From Zea mays (taxonomy: Eukaryota > Streptophyta > Magnoliopsida > Poales > Poaceae), in contig NC_050098.1 of NCBI RefSeq assembly GCF_902167145.1, forward strand, positions 30,312,501-30,376,500: 64,000 nucleotides of DNA. Direction: 5' to 3'. Each line of letters starts with the position of its first letter. The first letter of the stretch is position 1. The position numbers were made by a program, and so were the translations under genes. The notes below the pieces were generated by a model, which did not search any database, was not told where the DNA came from, and saw nothing but the letters and a program-made list of their open reading frames with translations. Shown here in pieces: positions 33,904 to 49,171 of this stretch.

Positions 33904-35135
33904 TAAAAGTCGCCTAGAGGGGGGGTGAATAGGGCGAAACTGAAATTCTCAAAAATAATCACAACTACAAGCCGGGTTAGCGTTAGAAATATAATTGAGT
34001 CCGCGAGAGAGGGTGCAAAACAAATCGCAAGCGAATAAGGAGTGAGACACGTGGATTTGTTTTACCGAGGTCGGTTCTTGCAAACCTACTCCTCGTTGAG
34101 GTGGTCACAAAGACCGGGTCTCTTTCAACCCTTTCCCTCTCTCAAACGGTCCCTCGGACCGAGTGAGCTTTTCTTCTCAATCACTTGGAACACAAAGTTC
34201 CCACAAGGACCACCACAAGATTGATGTCTCTTGCCTTAATTACAAGTGAGTTTGATCTCAATGAAGAATCAAAGAAAGCACGATTGCAAAAGCCAAGCGA
34301 CAAGAGCGGCAAATAACACACGGATCACTTTCTCTCTCAAGTCACTAATCACTAATGATCTCTTTTCTCAATTGTGAAACTTGGAGAGATGGAGGCTTTG
34401 AATGTGTCTTGGAATGGATTGCTAGCTCTTGTATTGAATGTTGAAGGTTGGAATGCTTGGGTTGTAAATGGAGGTGGTTGGGGTTGTATTTATAGCCACC
34501 AACCACTTCCTAGCCGTTGCTCCATTCTGCCGAGTGCGGACGGTCCGCCCGTCTGGTCCGGACGGTCCGCCCCTGTAGATCAACGGCTGAAAACGCAACG
34601 GTCAACAGTAACGGCTATATCAACGGCTATATTGCATTTAATGCGTCGTCAGATGTCAGATAAAGCCAGTCGCGGACGGTCCGGTCGTGCACCCCGGACG
34701 GTCCGCGAGGACGCTATAATTCATTTTTTTCGAACCCGTCACCTTCGGGTTTTTCGGTTCCTCACCTACCGGACGGTCCGCGCCTGAGGCCGGACGGTCC
34801 GCGTGAGATCTCGGACGGTCCTTGCTTTTCCTCCGGACTGTCCGTAATGCAGACTTGGATTTTTGCATTGGTTCTGTTCGAGAGTCATCCTGGTATTGCG
34901 GACGGTCCGCCGCAAGTGCCCGGACGGTCCGCGCTTGGCCTGTTTTTCCAAAAAGCTTCTCCTGTCTGGAATAATCTACGGTATTCCGGACAGTCGATTT
35001 AGTGCAGTTGTAAATGAACCTTTGGCACCTGTAGAACATATAATCTAGAGCAAACTAGTTAGTCCAATTATTTGTGTTGGGCAATTCAATCACCAAAATC
35101 AATTGGGAAATAAGTGTAAGTCTAATTCCCTTTCA
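33904..35135 (-). repeat. Solo LTR of the same Sirevirus-like family, opposite orientation (1232 bp)
   Basis: Begins TAAAAGTCGCCTAGAGGGGG (inverse of the LTR 3' end, with the terminal TG decayed to TA) and ends CTAATTCCCTTTCA (inverse of the LTR start). No internal sequence follows either end. The flanks GCAAC (33899-33903) and TCAAC (35136-35140) match at 4 of 5 bases, as expected for a solo LTR left by recombination. It retains CGGACGGTCCG motifs. Confidence 0.85.
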
Positions 35136-35264
35136 TCAACCATGATGAGAGCCAGAAATTTGCCAGCCTTTATCTATCTTGTTGCACGTGATATCTTACT
35201 CTCAATGCTCTCGCTAAGCATTCTAGATTAGTTTACTCTTAATGGGGCAGCATCCGGTTACTTA

Positions 35265-35539
35265 GAACATGTTTGTTCCCTTGCAGAATTATATAATCCA
35301 GCTTATTTTGTATAGATTATATAAGCCAGATTATATAATCTTGTTAGAGATGTTATTACACAAATTATTAGTTTGTAAAAAGCCAAATAATAATTTAAAA
35401 TAAGAACCTAATGACTTGCTTATGGATTATTGTAGTCTATATATCTAAATTATATAATCCATTTCAATATGTGATGTTTGTTCGTCTTTTAACTTATTTA
35501 AGCTGGGTTATATAATCTAAAGGGTAAACAAACAGTGCC
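35265..35539. mobile_element. Tourist-like MITE (275 bp)
   Basis: Starts GAACATGTTTGTTCCC and ends GGTAAACAAACAGTGCC, flanked by TTA (35262-35264, 35540-35542), the 3-bp duplication of PIF/Harbinger-type MITEs. Interior consists of repeated GGATTATATAATCC palindromes. Confidence 0.65.
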
Positions 35540-35542
35540 TTA

Positions 35543-35744
35543 GGCTCTGTTTCTTCCAGGATTATATAATCCAACTTATATATATTTGTTTTTTTTCCAG
35601 GATTATATAATCCAACTTATGGATTATATAATAACCTAATTTAGATATCTAGATTATATAATCCACCTAATAATATGTGTTGTTTGTTTGTCATTTAACT
35701 TATTTAAGCTGGATTATGTAATCTAGAGGGTAAACAAACATGGC
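35543..35744. mobile_element. Second Tourist-like MITE, directly abutting the first
   Basis: Starts GGCTCTGTTT, ends GGGTAAACAAACATGGC, and shares the central TTA with its left neighbour. Same ATTATATAATCC interior. Confidence 0.55.
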
Positions 35745-35880
35745 TTTAGTTTGTCTTTTGACTTCTAAAAAGTTTGTGAACTATGAGCTTGGAAAACTAT
35801 AATAAATTATGGGCTATAAAAAGCGTTTGTTTCAAAAAAATATAACTTATTTTATACCGCTATTTTGTTTGAAACAACTA

Positions 35881-36037
35881 CTCGCTCCGTCCCAAATTAA
35901 AAATTGTTTTAGTTTTTAATGAATTCATACAATAATTAATGTGCGTGTTTGTATTTATTGTCTAGATTCATCATGATCCATTTAAATATAGATATAAAAT
36001 CTAAAAGCTAAAGAATACTAATTTGAGACGGAAGGAG
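35881..36037. mobile_element. Stowaway MITE (157 bp)
   Basis: Starts CTCGCTCCGTCCCAAATT and ends AATTTGAGACGGAAGGAG (inverted), flanked by TA at 35879-35880 and 36038-36039, as for Tc1/Mariner-derived Stowaway elements. It lies 620 bp upstream of the DXR start codon. Confidence 0.9.
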
Positions 36038-36504
36038 TAAAACAATTCTTAATTTTACCATTTGAAAAAACAACAAAACAAAAGCTAAAGTACTATTTAA
36101 TGTGCTTTTAAACCTGTTCTATTTAAAATAGCTGCTTTAAAAAAACAAGTTCCTTATTTCCAGTTTTGATTTTTTTTTAAAAAAAAGAAAAACAGCTCCT
36201 AGCGGCTAGCCCAGGCATCCAATTTGACTGGCGGAGTTATCCCAGTCCATGAGTGGTGACTCTGTGACTGACTGGTCAGACGTCACCCTAGCCAGTATCA
36301 CCAGCCGAGCCGACTGTCTGTGGGTCTGTCCACGCTCCTGAGTAGCAACTCACACAAGTCACCAAGCGAGCAATACAAAATCAGCGAGCAGGCGGGCTGG
36401 CATCGGCCGGTTGCGGTGGCATCCATAGGACTCTCAGATTCCCATCTCGTCTTCTTATCTCCACTTCTCCCTCCACACACATCCCCTCCTCTCTCTCCTC
36501 TGTT

Positions 36505-36511
36505 TATAAAA
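36505..36511 (+). promoter_or_regulatory. TATA box of DXR
   Basis: TATAAAA about 150 bp before the DXR ATG, in C/T-rich sequence typical of plant leaders. The transcription start is expected near 36535-36545. Confidence 0.65.
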
Positions 36512-36659
36512 CTCGCCAGGCGCAATCTCTCTCGCTCCGTCCATCCCCGTCGCCAGCATCGCTTCCACTTCGGTCTCAGCGACGGTCGCCACCACCGCTC
36601 CCCTCCCTCTCCCCCTCCTCGCCCAGCGGCAATTACCACAGCCTCCCCAGCAAGCCGGG

Positions 36660-39600
36660 ATGGCTGCACTCAAGGCATCGTTCCGGGGTGAGCTCAGCGC
36701 CGCTTCCTTCCTCGACTCCAGCAGGGGACCTCTCGTCCAGCACAAAGGTTGGATCTTTTCCTCTTTCGGTGCCTCCTTTTTTTCCCCGATCGGTGCATGA
36801 GCTTATCTTCTTGCTTTTCCGGCCTTATGCACTCGAGACTTTGCCGCCCCTATGTTTTCTAGCCACTTTGATGATGCTTCTTGACCCATTCCCATCGATT
36901 TAGTTTGGTATTTCTGGGTTCCATTCCAAGCGTACTGCGATGTGTGTCACCGTGCGAATTTGTGCCGTCCTGATGTTCATCGCTCTTCATCCCACTTGCC
37001 GGCTATGCCTCGTTTACCGTTATAGGAAACGCTAATAGTATGGTTGGGTCCCGTCTCCGTGTAGAGTGAGTGCATGGGAACTGCGAGCCTCGGAGGGTAT
37101 AGTCATTGTAAAGTTGCATACTCTGATTCTAATAACTGTTATGATTTTGACATCCTAAAAGGCAGGATTTTTCAGGTTCTCTGGAGAAAAAGTCACACTG
37201 TAGTTCCTTTACTACTCTGATTTAAAACATAGAATTTTCTGCTAACGCGGGTTACAGGGCCGGGATTTCCAGAATGTTATGCGGCCTTTTCTGTGTCTGG
37301 AATCGCCTCTTACGTGTGTCTGGAATCGCTTCGTTTGTCATCAGTCATCACATGGATGAATTAAATTCCGAAATATTTGGGCCTCAACTTGCTGTTTGCT
37401 ACTTCAGACGTTGGAATATGTATTGTTCTTCGAATATATTCCCCACAGGTTCCAATTCAGTTTACACTTTCTAGTGATTTGATATGATCCAGAGGTGGTA
37501 GCACCGTTATCATGTGACGCTCGGTTAAGTTAACTGGTCGGTGCACAGGGGTATTGCAGTTTACATGAATGTTTACAGAATTTGTCAAATGAGGTCAATA
37601 ATTCAGGGTTTAAACTCGTCCACTTTATGAACCATATTGCAGTCGGGGCACGGTTGCCGTGGTCTTTCTTACCTATATAGACTTATTTCTAGTGTAAATT
37701 CTGGTTACTAATGTTGTTTTCTAATCTTACTTTGATTTCTCATTGCAGTGGATTTTACGTTTCAAAGGAAGGGCAAACGAGCTATTTCACTGAGAAGGAC
37801 ATGCTGTTCTATGCAACAGGCTCCACCACCAGCATGGCCTGGGCGAGCTGTTGCTGAGCCTGGCCGGAGGTCATGGGATGGCCCAAAGCCTATCTCGATT
37901 GTTGGTTCAACTGGTTCCATAGGAACACAGGTAAAGGGATTTATCGAATACTCATGTATGAAATTTGTCAGTCCATAACGTTGATAGATCAAACTATAGC
38001 GAATTGGTGCTTATGCATCTGTTTGGAACCAATAGAATTGGTATATTTTGCATGCGGATCATTCATAGTAGTTCCATGTAATAATATTCTCATCCTTCTG
38101 GAACTTGTGGGCAAGTCTAATCAACATGTTGCTCATAACAGTTTGTTTGATGTTAATCAACATCTCTTACCTTATGATAAGTATTAAACTAGAGACACTG
38201 ATATTCTGCAGCACTAATATTCCATCTTTTACATAATGCAAAGACATTGGACATTGTTGCGGAGAATCCTGATAAGTTCAGAGTTGTTGCTCTTGCTGCT
38301 GGATCCAATGTCACGCTTCTAGCTGATCAGGTACAGTGATGTTTTGAGTATATTCTTTTCTTTATGTCCTTTTTTCAAGCTCGAAAGAGATTTATACACT
38401 TGTTTGAACATTAAACAAGTAAGATAAAAACTATGCACTCATTGAGAGTTTTGGATGCAATTGACTACAGGTCAAAACATTCAAACCTAAGTTGGTTGCT
38501 GTAAGAAACGAATCATTAGTTGATGAATTGAAAGAAGCCTTGGCTGATTGCGAAGAGAAGCCAGAAATTATTCCTGGGGAGCAAGGTGTCATAGAAGTAA
38601 GACATTTCTTATGATCCTATGTATGTGAATAACTATAGGTTTGCTCTGAAAATTTCTCAAATATTCAACCCTTATTAGGTTGCTCGCCATCCAGATGCAG
38701 TTACAGTTGTCACAGGGATAGTAGGTTGTGCAGGGCTGAAGGTAATGCCTTTTCTGTTTAGCATATTGCTCTTTGTGCTTTCTTTTATGTTGGGTGTTCC
38801 AAGAATCTAATGTTGCAATAATACTTGCTAAGAATTTATAATATTTGTGTATAAATGGTATTTATGTGCCTATATGTAATATTTTCCTGTTGTTAGGTCA
38901 ATAAATTTATCTGCATTCCACTAAGCTGTGGTCATAGGAAACTTAAAAAAAGGCTATCGTTCTGAATTCTGATCTCATTTAGCTGCATAAATCTTTCCTT
39001 GTGAACATGCTTGTATTTCAGAATCCTGGAAAATATATAGTAAGAAAAATTATTCACGAATTTTAGCTATTTTGAGTTGCTATATTTATACAGTTAGGTG
39101 TTAAAAATGAGTACAGGTAATTTTACCACAGTATAATGTATAGGATGAAGATAAAGTTTTACTTCATTACCAGACATAGATAGGCATCTTTGGCATCTCT
39201 AATTTTATGGGAAAAAACAATTGGTAGTGGTACATATGTCATTGTTCTATTGTCTGCCATAGTGCCATATTTGTATCTTGTGAGAACCAAGTTCCATGGC
39301 CCCCCTATTTTTATTATAGTGCAGTATCAACCTATCAGGATAAGTGGAGGACCATCATAACTAGGTGGTGTTACTTTTGGATTGCCGAGTATCTTAATAT
39401 AATCTCGTTTGTTTATATATAATTTGAACATTATGTGGTTGCTTTGTGCTGCATCAAATAAATGAGCAATTTTATCAGTGAATATAGCTGACTTGGTTAC
39501 TTGTATTGTTTGTTCTGTTAGCCTACAGTTGCTGCAATTGAAGCTGGTAAAGACATAGCATTGGCAAACAAAGAGACACTTATTGCAGGTGGTCCTTTTG

Positions 39601-42600
39601 TGCTTCCCCTTGCACACAAACACAAAGTGAAAATTCTTCCAGCTGATTCTGAGCACTCTGCAATATTTCAGGTAACTCACAAAATGTTTACTTGTTTCTG
39701 CAGCTATCTTTTAAATTTTTTATTGTTATGCATATTTGGTGTAAAGTTGGGAAAGTACATGCTGGCTTTGGGTGTTTAGACGAACTAACAATACTCCCTC
39801 CTCCCAAAAAGGATGCGATTGTGGGATTTATGAAGTCCAACTAACCTAACTTTGACCAATTTTATAGTGAATATTAACATTTATGCCTTCAACTAGTTTT
39901 ACTATAAAAATGTATTTCATATTTAATTTAGTGGTAATTATTTTATATCATAGTATTAATGTTTTTTATACAACTTTGATCAAACCTTAAATCCTTTGAC
40001 TCCTCGAGAAGTGAGAATTGCATCCTTTTGTGGTCGAGGGAGTACAACATTCGTGCCATCCCTGAACTTGAAATAAGAAATGCACTTTATAGTTTATGAC
40101 ATTCTTTGCTTATTAGAGCTGCTTCTCTTGTACCAGTGTATACAAGGCTTGTCCGAAGGTGCACTTCGTCGCATTATTCTAACTGCATCAGGTGGTGCTT
40201 TCAGGCAAGTCCATCCCTTATGTGGTATATGTACTTCTGGAAAGATAAAAACCCATCTCATGTAAATTGATCATGACAGGGACTGGCCAGTTGACAGGCT
40301 GAAAGATGTAAAAGTTGCTGACGCTTTAAAGCATCCAAACTGGAATATGGGAAGGAAGATCACAGTAGATTCTGCTACTTTATTCAACAAGGTGTCATAG
40401 AGCTCCATCTTTTTTGAAAAAAAAATCTTTAATCCATATTTATTATTAAACACTAAATTGACGACTTGGTCTTGTAGGGTTTAGAAGTTATTGAAGCACA
40501 TTATTTATTTGGTGCTGAATATGATGACATTGAGATTGTGATTCACCCACAGTCTATCATACACTCTATGGTTGAAACCCAGGTGAGCCCTAAACCATAG
40601 TTATATGTTTTACTAAAAAGCACATGTTGAGGTATTCTGCCCAGATGTAGTGCTTCATACACTGAAACATATCCAAACTTAATCCTCCCATGCTGCATAT
40701 TTTTATTTCCACCTCATTCTCTTGTTTTAGTGCATGCCAGCATCTGAGCAGAATCTCAAGTTTATGATTGTTTTAGATCATTTATGGTTCATACATAATT
40801 GTTTCTGTAATTGATTTATATATGGTTTAGTATTGTCTTTGGTATTCATGTTCTTCTGTTCTACTAGGATTCATCTGTCCTAGCTCAGTTGGGATGGCCA
40901 GATATGCGGTTACCAATCTTATACACCTTATCATGGCCAGATAGAATCTATTGCTCTGAGGTCACCTGGCCTCGTCTGGATCTTTGCAAGTATGACATCT
41001 TCAAACTCCTGTGCTACTTGTGCAGTACAATTGATGCTTTTATTTGGAAATGGCCTTCAAGAATTCAAGTCTTATTTTTCTTGATTACAGTATGGGATCG
41101 TTCTAATAAGCTACCTCTATATGATGGCAGCACTTGATATATATGTGTGTATGGTTCGGGCTGGCACCTGAGTCAGCTGTTGGTGTGTGCATTTGTAAAT
41201 GCATCTGACTTAGGTTTTAACCAGCAAATATTATTATGGTCACCTCATAATTTTTAGGAAACAAATATGTGACTGGACTTAAAACTGAAATTTCCAAACA
41301 ACTCATCAATCTTGGACCTTGACCTGAACTCTTGCAATTCTGGTGTCCTTCCTTTTGAATAGGTATATGTCTGATTTGAGCTGGTTGACTAACCCACGTC
41401 TGGTTTAGTAATAACCAAGTAGTAACCATGGTTAGGTTGCTAAACATGAATATGCTGCATTAAAGATGTTAAGACTTCGCACAGTCTTAAACAGTAGGAA
41501 TTACATGGTAACAGTTTTTGAGCATTCAGATTAAGTTCCAGTTGGTTAATGCAGGTTGGGTTCACTGACATTCAAAGCTCCCGACAACGTAAAATACCCA
41601 TCAATGGACCTAGCCTATGCAGCTGGCCGGGCTGGGGGCACCATGACAGGAGTTCTGAGCGCTGCTAATGAGAAGGCCGTGGAGTTGTTCATTGACGAGA
41701 AGTATGATCCTTTTTTTTTGCATATCGACTTTTGCCTGCTTTGTTCTAGATAAATCGTTGCATATTTTTCATGTCATCCTTTGATTTGGTTTGCCAAACA
41801 TTCTGCAAATTCTAAGGCCAGATACGCTATGCTAATTTGCTGCAATGAAAAGAAAACTTTGGACCAACCAAAGCCCCATGGACAATCTACTGTGCTTTGC
41901 TTTAGAAAAGCGAGCTGGAACGAGAATGTATGTCCTTAAAGATAATATATTCTCAAGCACCTTTTGGGCCTACGTTACGGGTTAGAGCAGCTATATAATC
42001 TTGATTTAGACTACCTTTTTCCTGATTTAAATACAAGTTAAATACACCGACCGAGGGTCCTGAAGCTTTTCTTGGATTCTCAACTAGGTCCGTAGACTCT
42101 CCAAGAGTAAAGAGAGAACCTAGAGTGAACCTGGTGTGAACCCGATCCTGACTTCGTGAACTAGGTCCGTAGGCTCCGGTGCATTTCACTCTTTAAGGAC
42201 TGCCTGCTGTTGCTTTTGCAATATGATGGTTTGGTTGTTGGGATAGTGTCGGCCACAGAGACGGGGTTTTCTCTGCATGACGAGATAATGGATTTTATAC
42301 ACGCTCAACTAGCTGAAGTAAAGCGCCATGCTCCAGAATTTAATAGAGGAGAAAACTTTATCATGGTATAAGCAGACAGTTTTAGAAAAAAAAAATAGTT
42401 CTGTGACTACGGACTGTTGTTCATCTGAGGAAAAAAAGAAGAAGTTATTTGCAATAATCTGTTACCGTTAAATATTCATAGAAAGGAAGTAGGTTGCCCT
42501 TTTCGTTAGGCTTTCTAAAAAGTTGGTCTTTTCGTTTGGTTTTGCAGGATTAGCTACCTGGACATATTCAAGGTGGTGGAGCTTACATGTAACGCGCATC

Positions 42601-42716
42601 GGAACGAGCTGGTAACAAGCCCGTCACTGGAGGAGATCGTCCATTACGATCTGTGGGCGAGGAGATATGCAGCCAGTCTACAACCATCTTCTGGCCTGAG
42701 CCCTGTCCCTGCATAA
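36660..42716 (+). CDS. DXR: 1-deoxy-D-xylulose 5-phosphate reductoisomerase, plastid (12 exons)
   Basis: Converts DXP to 2-C-methyl-D-erythritol 4-phosphate with NADPH and a divalent metal, the committed step of the plastid MEP isoprenoid pathway. Exons: 36660-36747, 37749-37930, 38244-38330, 38471-38596, 38679-38741, 39522-39671, 40137-40204, 40280-40391, 40478-40582, 40868-40989, 41555-41701, 42548-42716; total 1419 nt, 472 residues, the usual plant length. Residues 1 to about 50 are a plastid transit peptide; the plant-specific PPPAWPGRA follows. Then come NADPH-binding [21 protein letters not shown], metal/substrate [34 protein letters not shown] and HPQSIIHSM. All junctions keep the frame. 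Intron 7 uses a GC donor (CAG|GCAAGT, 40205). Intron 6 carries a Stowaway MITE. No disabling change seen; it should be functional. Expression regulation is not visible beyond the TATA box. Confidence 0.97.
39794..40042. mobile_element. Stowaway MITE in DXR intron 6 (249 bp)
   Basis: CTCCCTCCTCCC at the left and GGTCGAGGGAG at the right, flanked by TA (39792-39793 and 40043-40044). About 95 bp separate it from exon 7. Confidence 0.8.
41930..42370. other. Unexplained segment in DXR intron 11
   Basis: CCTTAAAG at 41935-41942 recurs inverted as CTTTAAGG at 42192-42199. Between them CTAGGTCCGTAG occurs twice (42086 and 42163). After it, a short frame (about 42168-42370, [19 protein letters not shown]) reads like protein but matches nothing I know. 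It may be an inserted fragment; it is not part of the DXR coding sequence. Confidence 0.3.
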
Positions 42717-42809
42717 TAGGTCGTCACGACAACGTTGTACAGCAGGAGTTCTAAGATATGATGTGTTTGTGGCTCCTGTTTCCATGTTCAATTTTCAGGC
42801 CTCCACATG

Positions 42810-42815
42810 AATAAA
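42810..42815 (+). terminator. DXR polyadenylation signal
   Basis: AATAAA 94 bp after the stop codon, followed by T-rich DNA. The only canonical hexamer in the immediate 3' region. Confidence 0.6.
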
Positions 42816-43094
42816 ATGCATCTATTCCATGTGATTTCTTTTATGGATGAAGTGTGCGAAGTCGGGTGGGAATCAGATGCATCCCTTTCGGTGGAGTTCT
42901 TACGTAGGGTTGAGCAGCATTTTTTAAAAAGGTTTTTTTTACCTCTGCACATTTGTCTCCTCCGTGAGCCCAGTAAATCTTAGATAGGAATCATACCATT
43001 CCAAAAAAGAATGGAAATTTTCTCTACCTAATAATAATTAAACAATTAAAATGTCACTAGATTAATATTATGTAAATCTAGACAAGCGTGAAAG

Positions 43095-43200
43095 GGCTAG
43101 GGCTAAGCCTATAGCTGAGTTGGCTAGATGGTATAAGAAACACTCTTGAGTTGGTTAAGGTCCCAGGCACAACTTCTAGAGGTGAGAGAAAGGAGAACAA
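43095..43200 (+). repeat. Possible tRNA-derived SINE head
   Basis: TATAGCTGAGTTGGCTAGATGG resembles a tRNA-type A box, and GGTCCCAGGCACAACTTC is a weak B-box candidate. No clear 3' tail or target duplication, so uncertain. Confidence 0.3.
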
Positions 43201-43596
43201 AAAAAAGAGATTGACATGTGGACCCTCTACCAATCTGGTAGCTAATCCTATTTTTTATGTCTCCGAAACCAAACAAAAAACAGGTCAGTTTCATCCATCT
43301 TCAACCACACAAAACCTTGTCTTCCAACCAAATACAAAATGTATGCAATGTGGTACATATGGTAACCGAACCAAACCAGGTTATCATTAGCAAGACAGGA
43401 CAGGGTGCTGGGTGTCCCGCATAACTTCAGAATATCGTAAGTAACATTCAGTAACCTATCATTGTATACAATTATATAGGCTGTTCGACTAGAAGCCGAT
43501 ACAGATTAAAGTCACACGAAGAGACTATACATGCAGGCAAAAAACACAATCACTTTGTTCAATTATTCCTATTCCATGTGGATTGAATAAGATTAA

Positions 43597-43722
43597 GGCC
43601 CTGTTCGTTTGTGTCGGATTGCACCCGGAATCGTTCCGCCTAAACAAAGTTTATATAAATTAGAGAAGCAATCCGGTTAGGAATCGTTCCGACCCACCAA
43701 TCCGGCAGAAACGAACAAGGCC
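43597..43722. mobile_element. Tourist-like MITE (126 bp)
   Basis: GGCCCTGTTCGTTTG at the left, AAACGAACAAGGCC at the right, TAA duplication at 43594-43596 and 43723-43725. Confidence 0.85.
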
Positions 43723-43725
43723 TAA

Positions 43726-44012
43726 AGCCTTGTTCGGTTATTCTCCGTACACATGGATTGGATGTGATTGAAAAAATTAAGAAGTTTAACTTGTTTAGGA
43801 TCTAAGGCATGTTTGGTTCGTGGCTAACTGTGCTACACTTTGCCTAAGATTAGTCGTCCGAATTGAAAAACTAACCTTAAACACAAAAGTTAGATAAAGT
43901 GTGGCAAGTTAGATAAAGTGTGACAAGTTATGCAGCAAACCAAACATGCCCTTAAACCCATCCAATCTCACTCAATCCACATGGATGGATTGAGAGCTAA
44001 CCGAACAAGCCC
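43726..44012. mobile_element. Tourist-like MITE interrupted by another MITE (43806-43951)
   Basis: Outer ends are AGCCTTGTTCGGTTA and TAACCGAACAAGCCC, with TAA on both sides; the left TAA is shared with the MITE at 43597. Inside, a second element has ends GGCATGTTTGGTTCG and AACCAAACATGCCC. Its target duplication is ambiguous (TAA or TTA). Further ATCCACATGGATTG fragments on both sides (43573, 44081) suggest a still older copy. Confidence 0.7.
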
Positions 44013-44395
44013 TAAAATAAATTAAAGATTTCTGACTTGCTATGCATTTAAACTCGCCCAATACTGGCTAATCCACATGGATTGAGATTAAAACGAACAG
44101 GCTCTCCTTAAGTCAAGATCAAGACAAGACCACACCAGCCTTTAGACATGGTACCACATCACAATTCAAGCTCACTTATGAAAATCCACATAACATTTAT
44201 AAAATGGAACTACTATCCTCTCAACGAACAATCCAAATACAGTCCCAGGTGGACGTACTACTAGTGATAATTGACCTGTGATACATGCAAGCATCCAAAG
44301 CAGTAAAAGATGGAGCTGTTTGGCAGAAAAAAATACACTCGAGTGGTAGCAGTCACTAGAAGTAAGCCCCAACATCACATGAGGGTGCCCAGGAA

Positions 44396-48091
<3,696 letters not shown>

Positions 48092-48359
48092 CCCGGTGGT
48101 CACGAGAGCCTTCCGTTTGCGGAGGGAAGGCGCTAGCGAGAGGCAGGGAATATGTGTACAATTTCTCTAGAAGGCCGTGGGGGAGAAATCCCAAATAGCA
48201 AGGGGAGTTGGATCCTCTGGCTGGAAAAAAACTTGAAACTCGAATCGATGTTTAAGGGCTACTTTGGAAACTTAATTTTATTAAGTGATTTTTATTTTTC
48301 TAAGCAAAAATAAACTATTTTTTGGAAAAATAAAAATCTCTTTGGAAAAATGAGGTCCT

Positions 48360-48806
48360 AAACTAGCCCTAAAACAAGCTGGAGTTAGCCCATTTTTTCT
48401 CGAGAAAAGAGCGAGCCAACTCGGCTCAGCTTGTTTGTTCGTGGCTCGATCTAACAACAATTTGTTATATAAAATCATAATTAACATATAGTATTAGTAT
48501 CAAATAAACAATTAGTTTATATTATTTGAGATTATTTTACAAAATTAATCTATTTTCTATATTATATTAGCTATATAATTATTTTACTAATTTAAAATAT
48601 GTTACTTAAATTATTTTGAGATTTTATATTATATTTTGGAGAGCGAGTTCATGCTTATTACTAGGCTGGTTGGCTCGGCGAGCCGGCAGCGAGCTGAACC
48701 GAGCCAACTTTTTAGGCTCGGCAGAAAAGCGAGTTGAGCTAGGTTCGACTTGTTACTTTATCGAGTCGCAGCGAGCCGAGTCAAGCTCGGCTCGTTTCCA
48801 CCCCTA
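48360..48806. mobile_element. hAT-like non-autonomous element (limits approximate)
   Basis: The right end GGCTCGTTTCCACCCCTA is the inverse of a typical hAT start (TAGGGGTGGAAACGAGCC). Inside are many GAGC/GCTCG motifs facing each other (AGCGAGCCAACTCGGCTC at the left, CGAGCCGAG at the right) around an AT-rich core. Target duplication not resolved. Confidence 0.45.
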
Positions 48807-49171
48807 CTCGTCTCACGGAATTTTTTATAAATTGGTTCTCTAGCAGCGGCCTTTGTAAAAATACCACCATAACTTCCCATCTCTAGAAAATATCAATTAG
48901 GGCTTGCCTCTGTATCATTGCTCCCAAACAAAGTCTAAAAATTACATCTTTCTTTGATGTTCACCATTACCAGTAAAAGTTATTGTTTATCGTTCTGTTC
49001 ATTTCTTCGCTAGCACCGTTAATTAAGACCAAAATAACTCTTTCTTTTACAGTTTGGACAACAACAGGTACAAATACAATATTTCGTAAGAAACAGCCCG
49101 CGATAGTGGCTGTAGAACAGCAATGCAAAGCGCCACCATCACCATCGCTCCAAGGTCTAAGGTTGTAAGAT

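Noticed and set aside
36298..36691. Overlapping ORFs of about 120 codons on both strands at the DXR promoter
   Set aside because: They cross the TATA box, leader and exon 1 of DXR; low-complexity C/T-rich DNA.
42168..42370. Extra DXR exon
   Set aside because: Exons 11 and 12 join in frame at Lys-Ile-Ser-Tyr-Leu, as expected for plant DXR; including this segment would insert unrelated residues.
43108..43180. Functional tRNA gene
   Set aside because: Only an A-box-like stretch and a poor B box; no cloverleaf with anticodon arm could be drawn.
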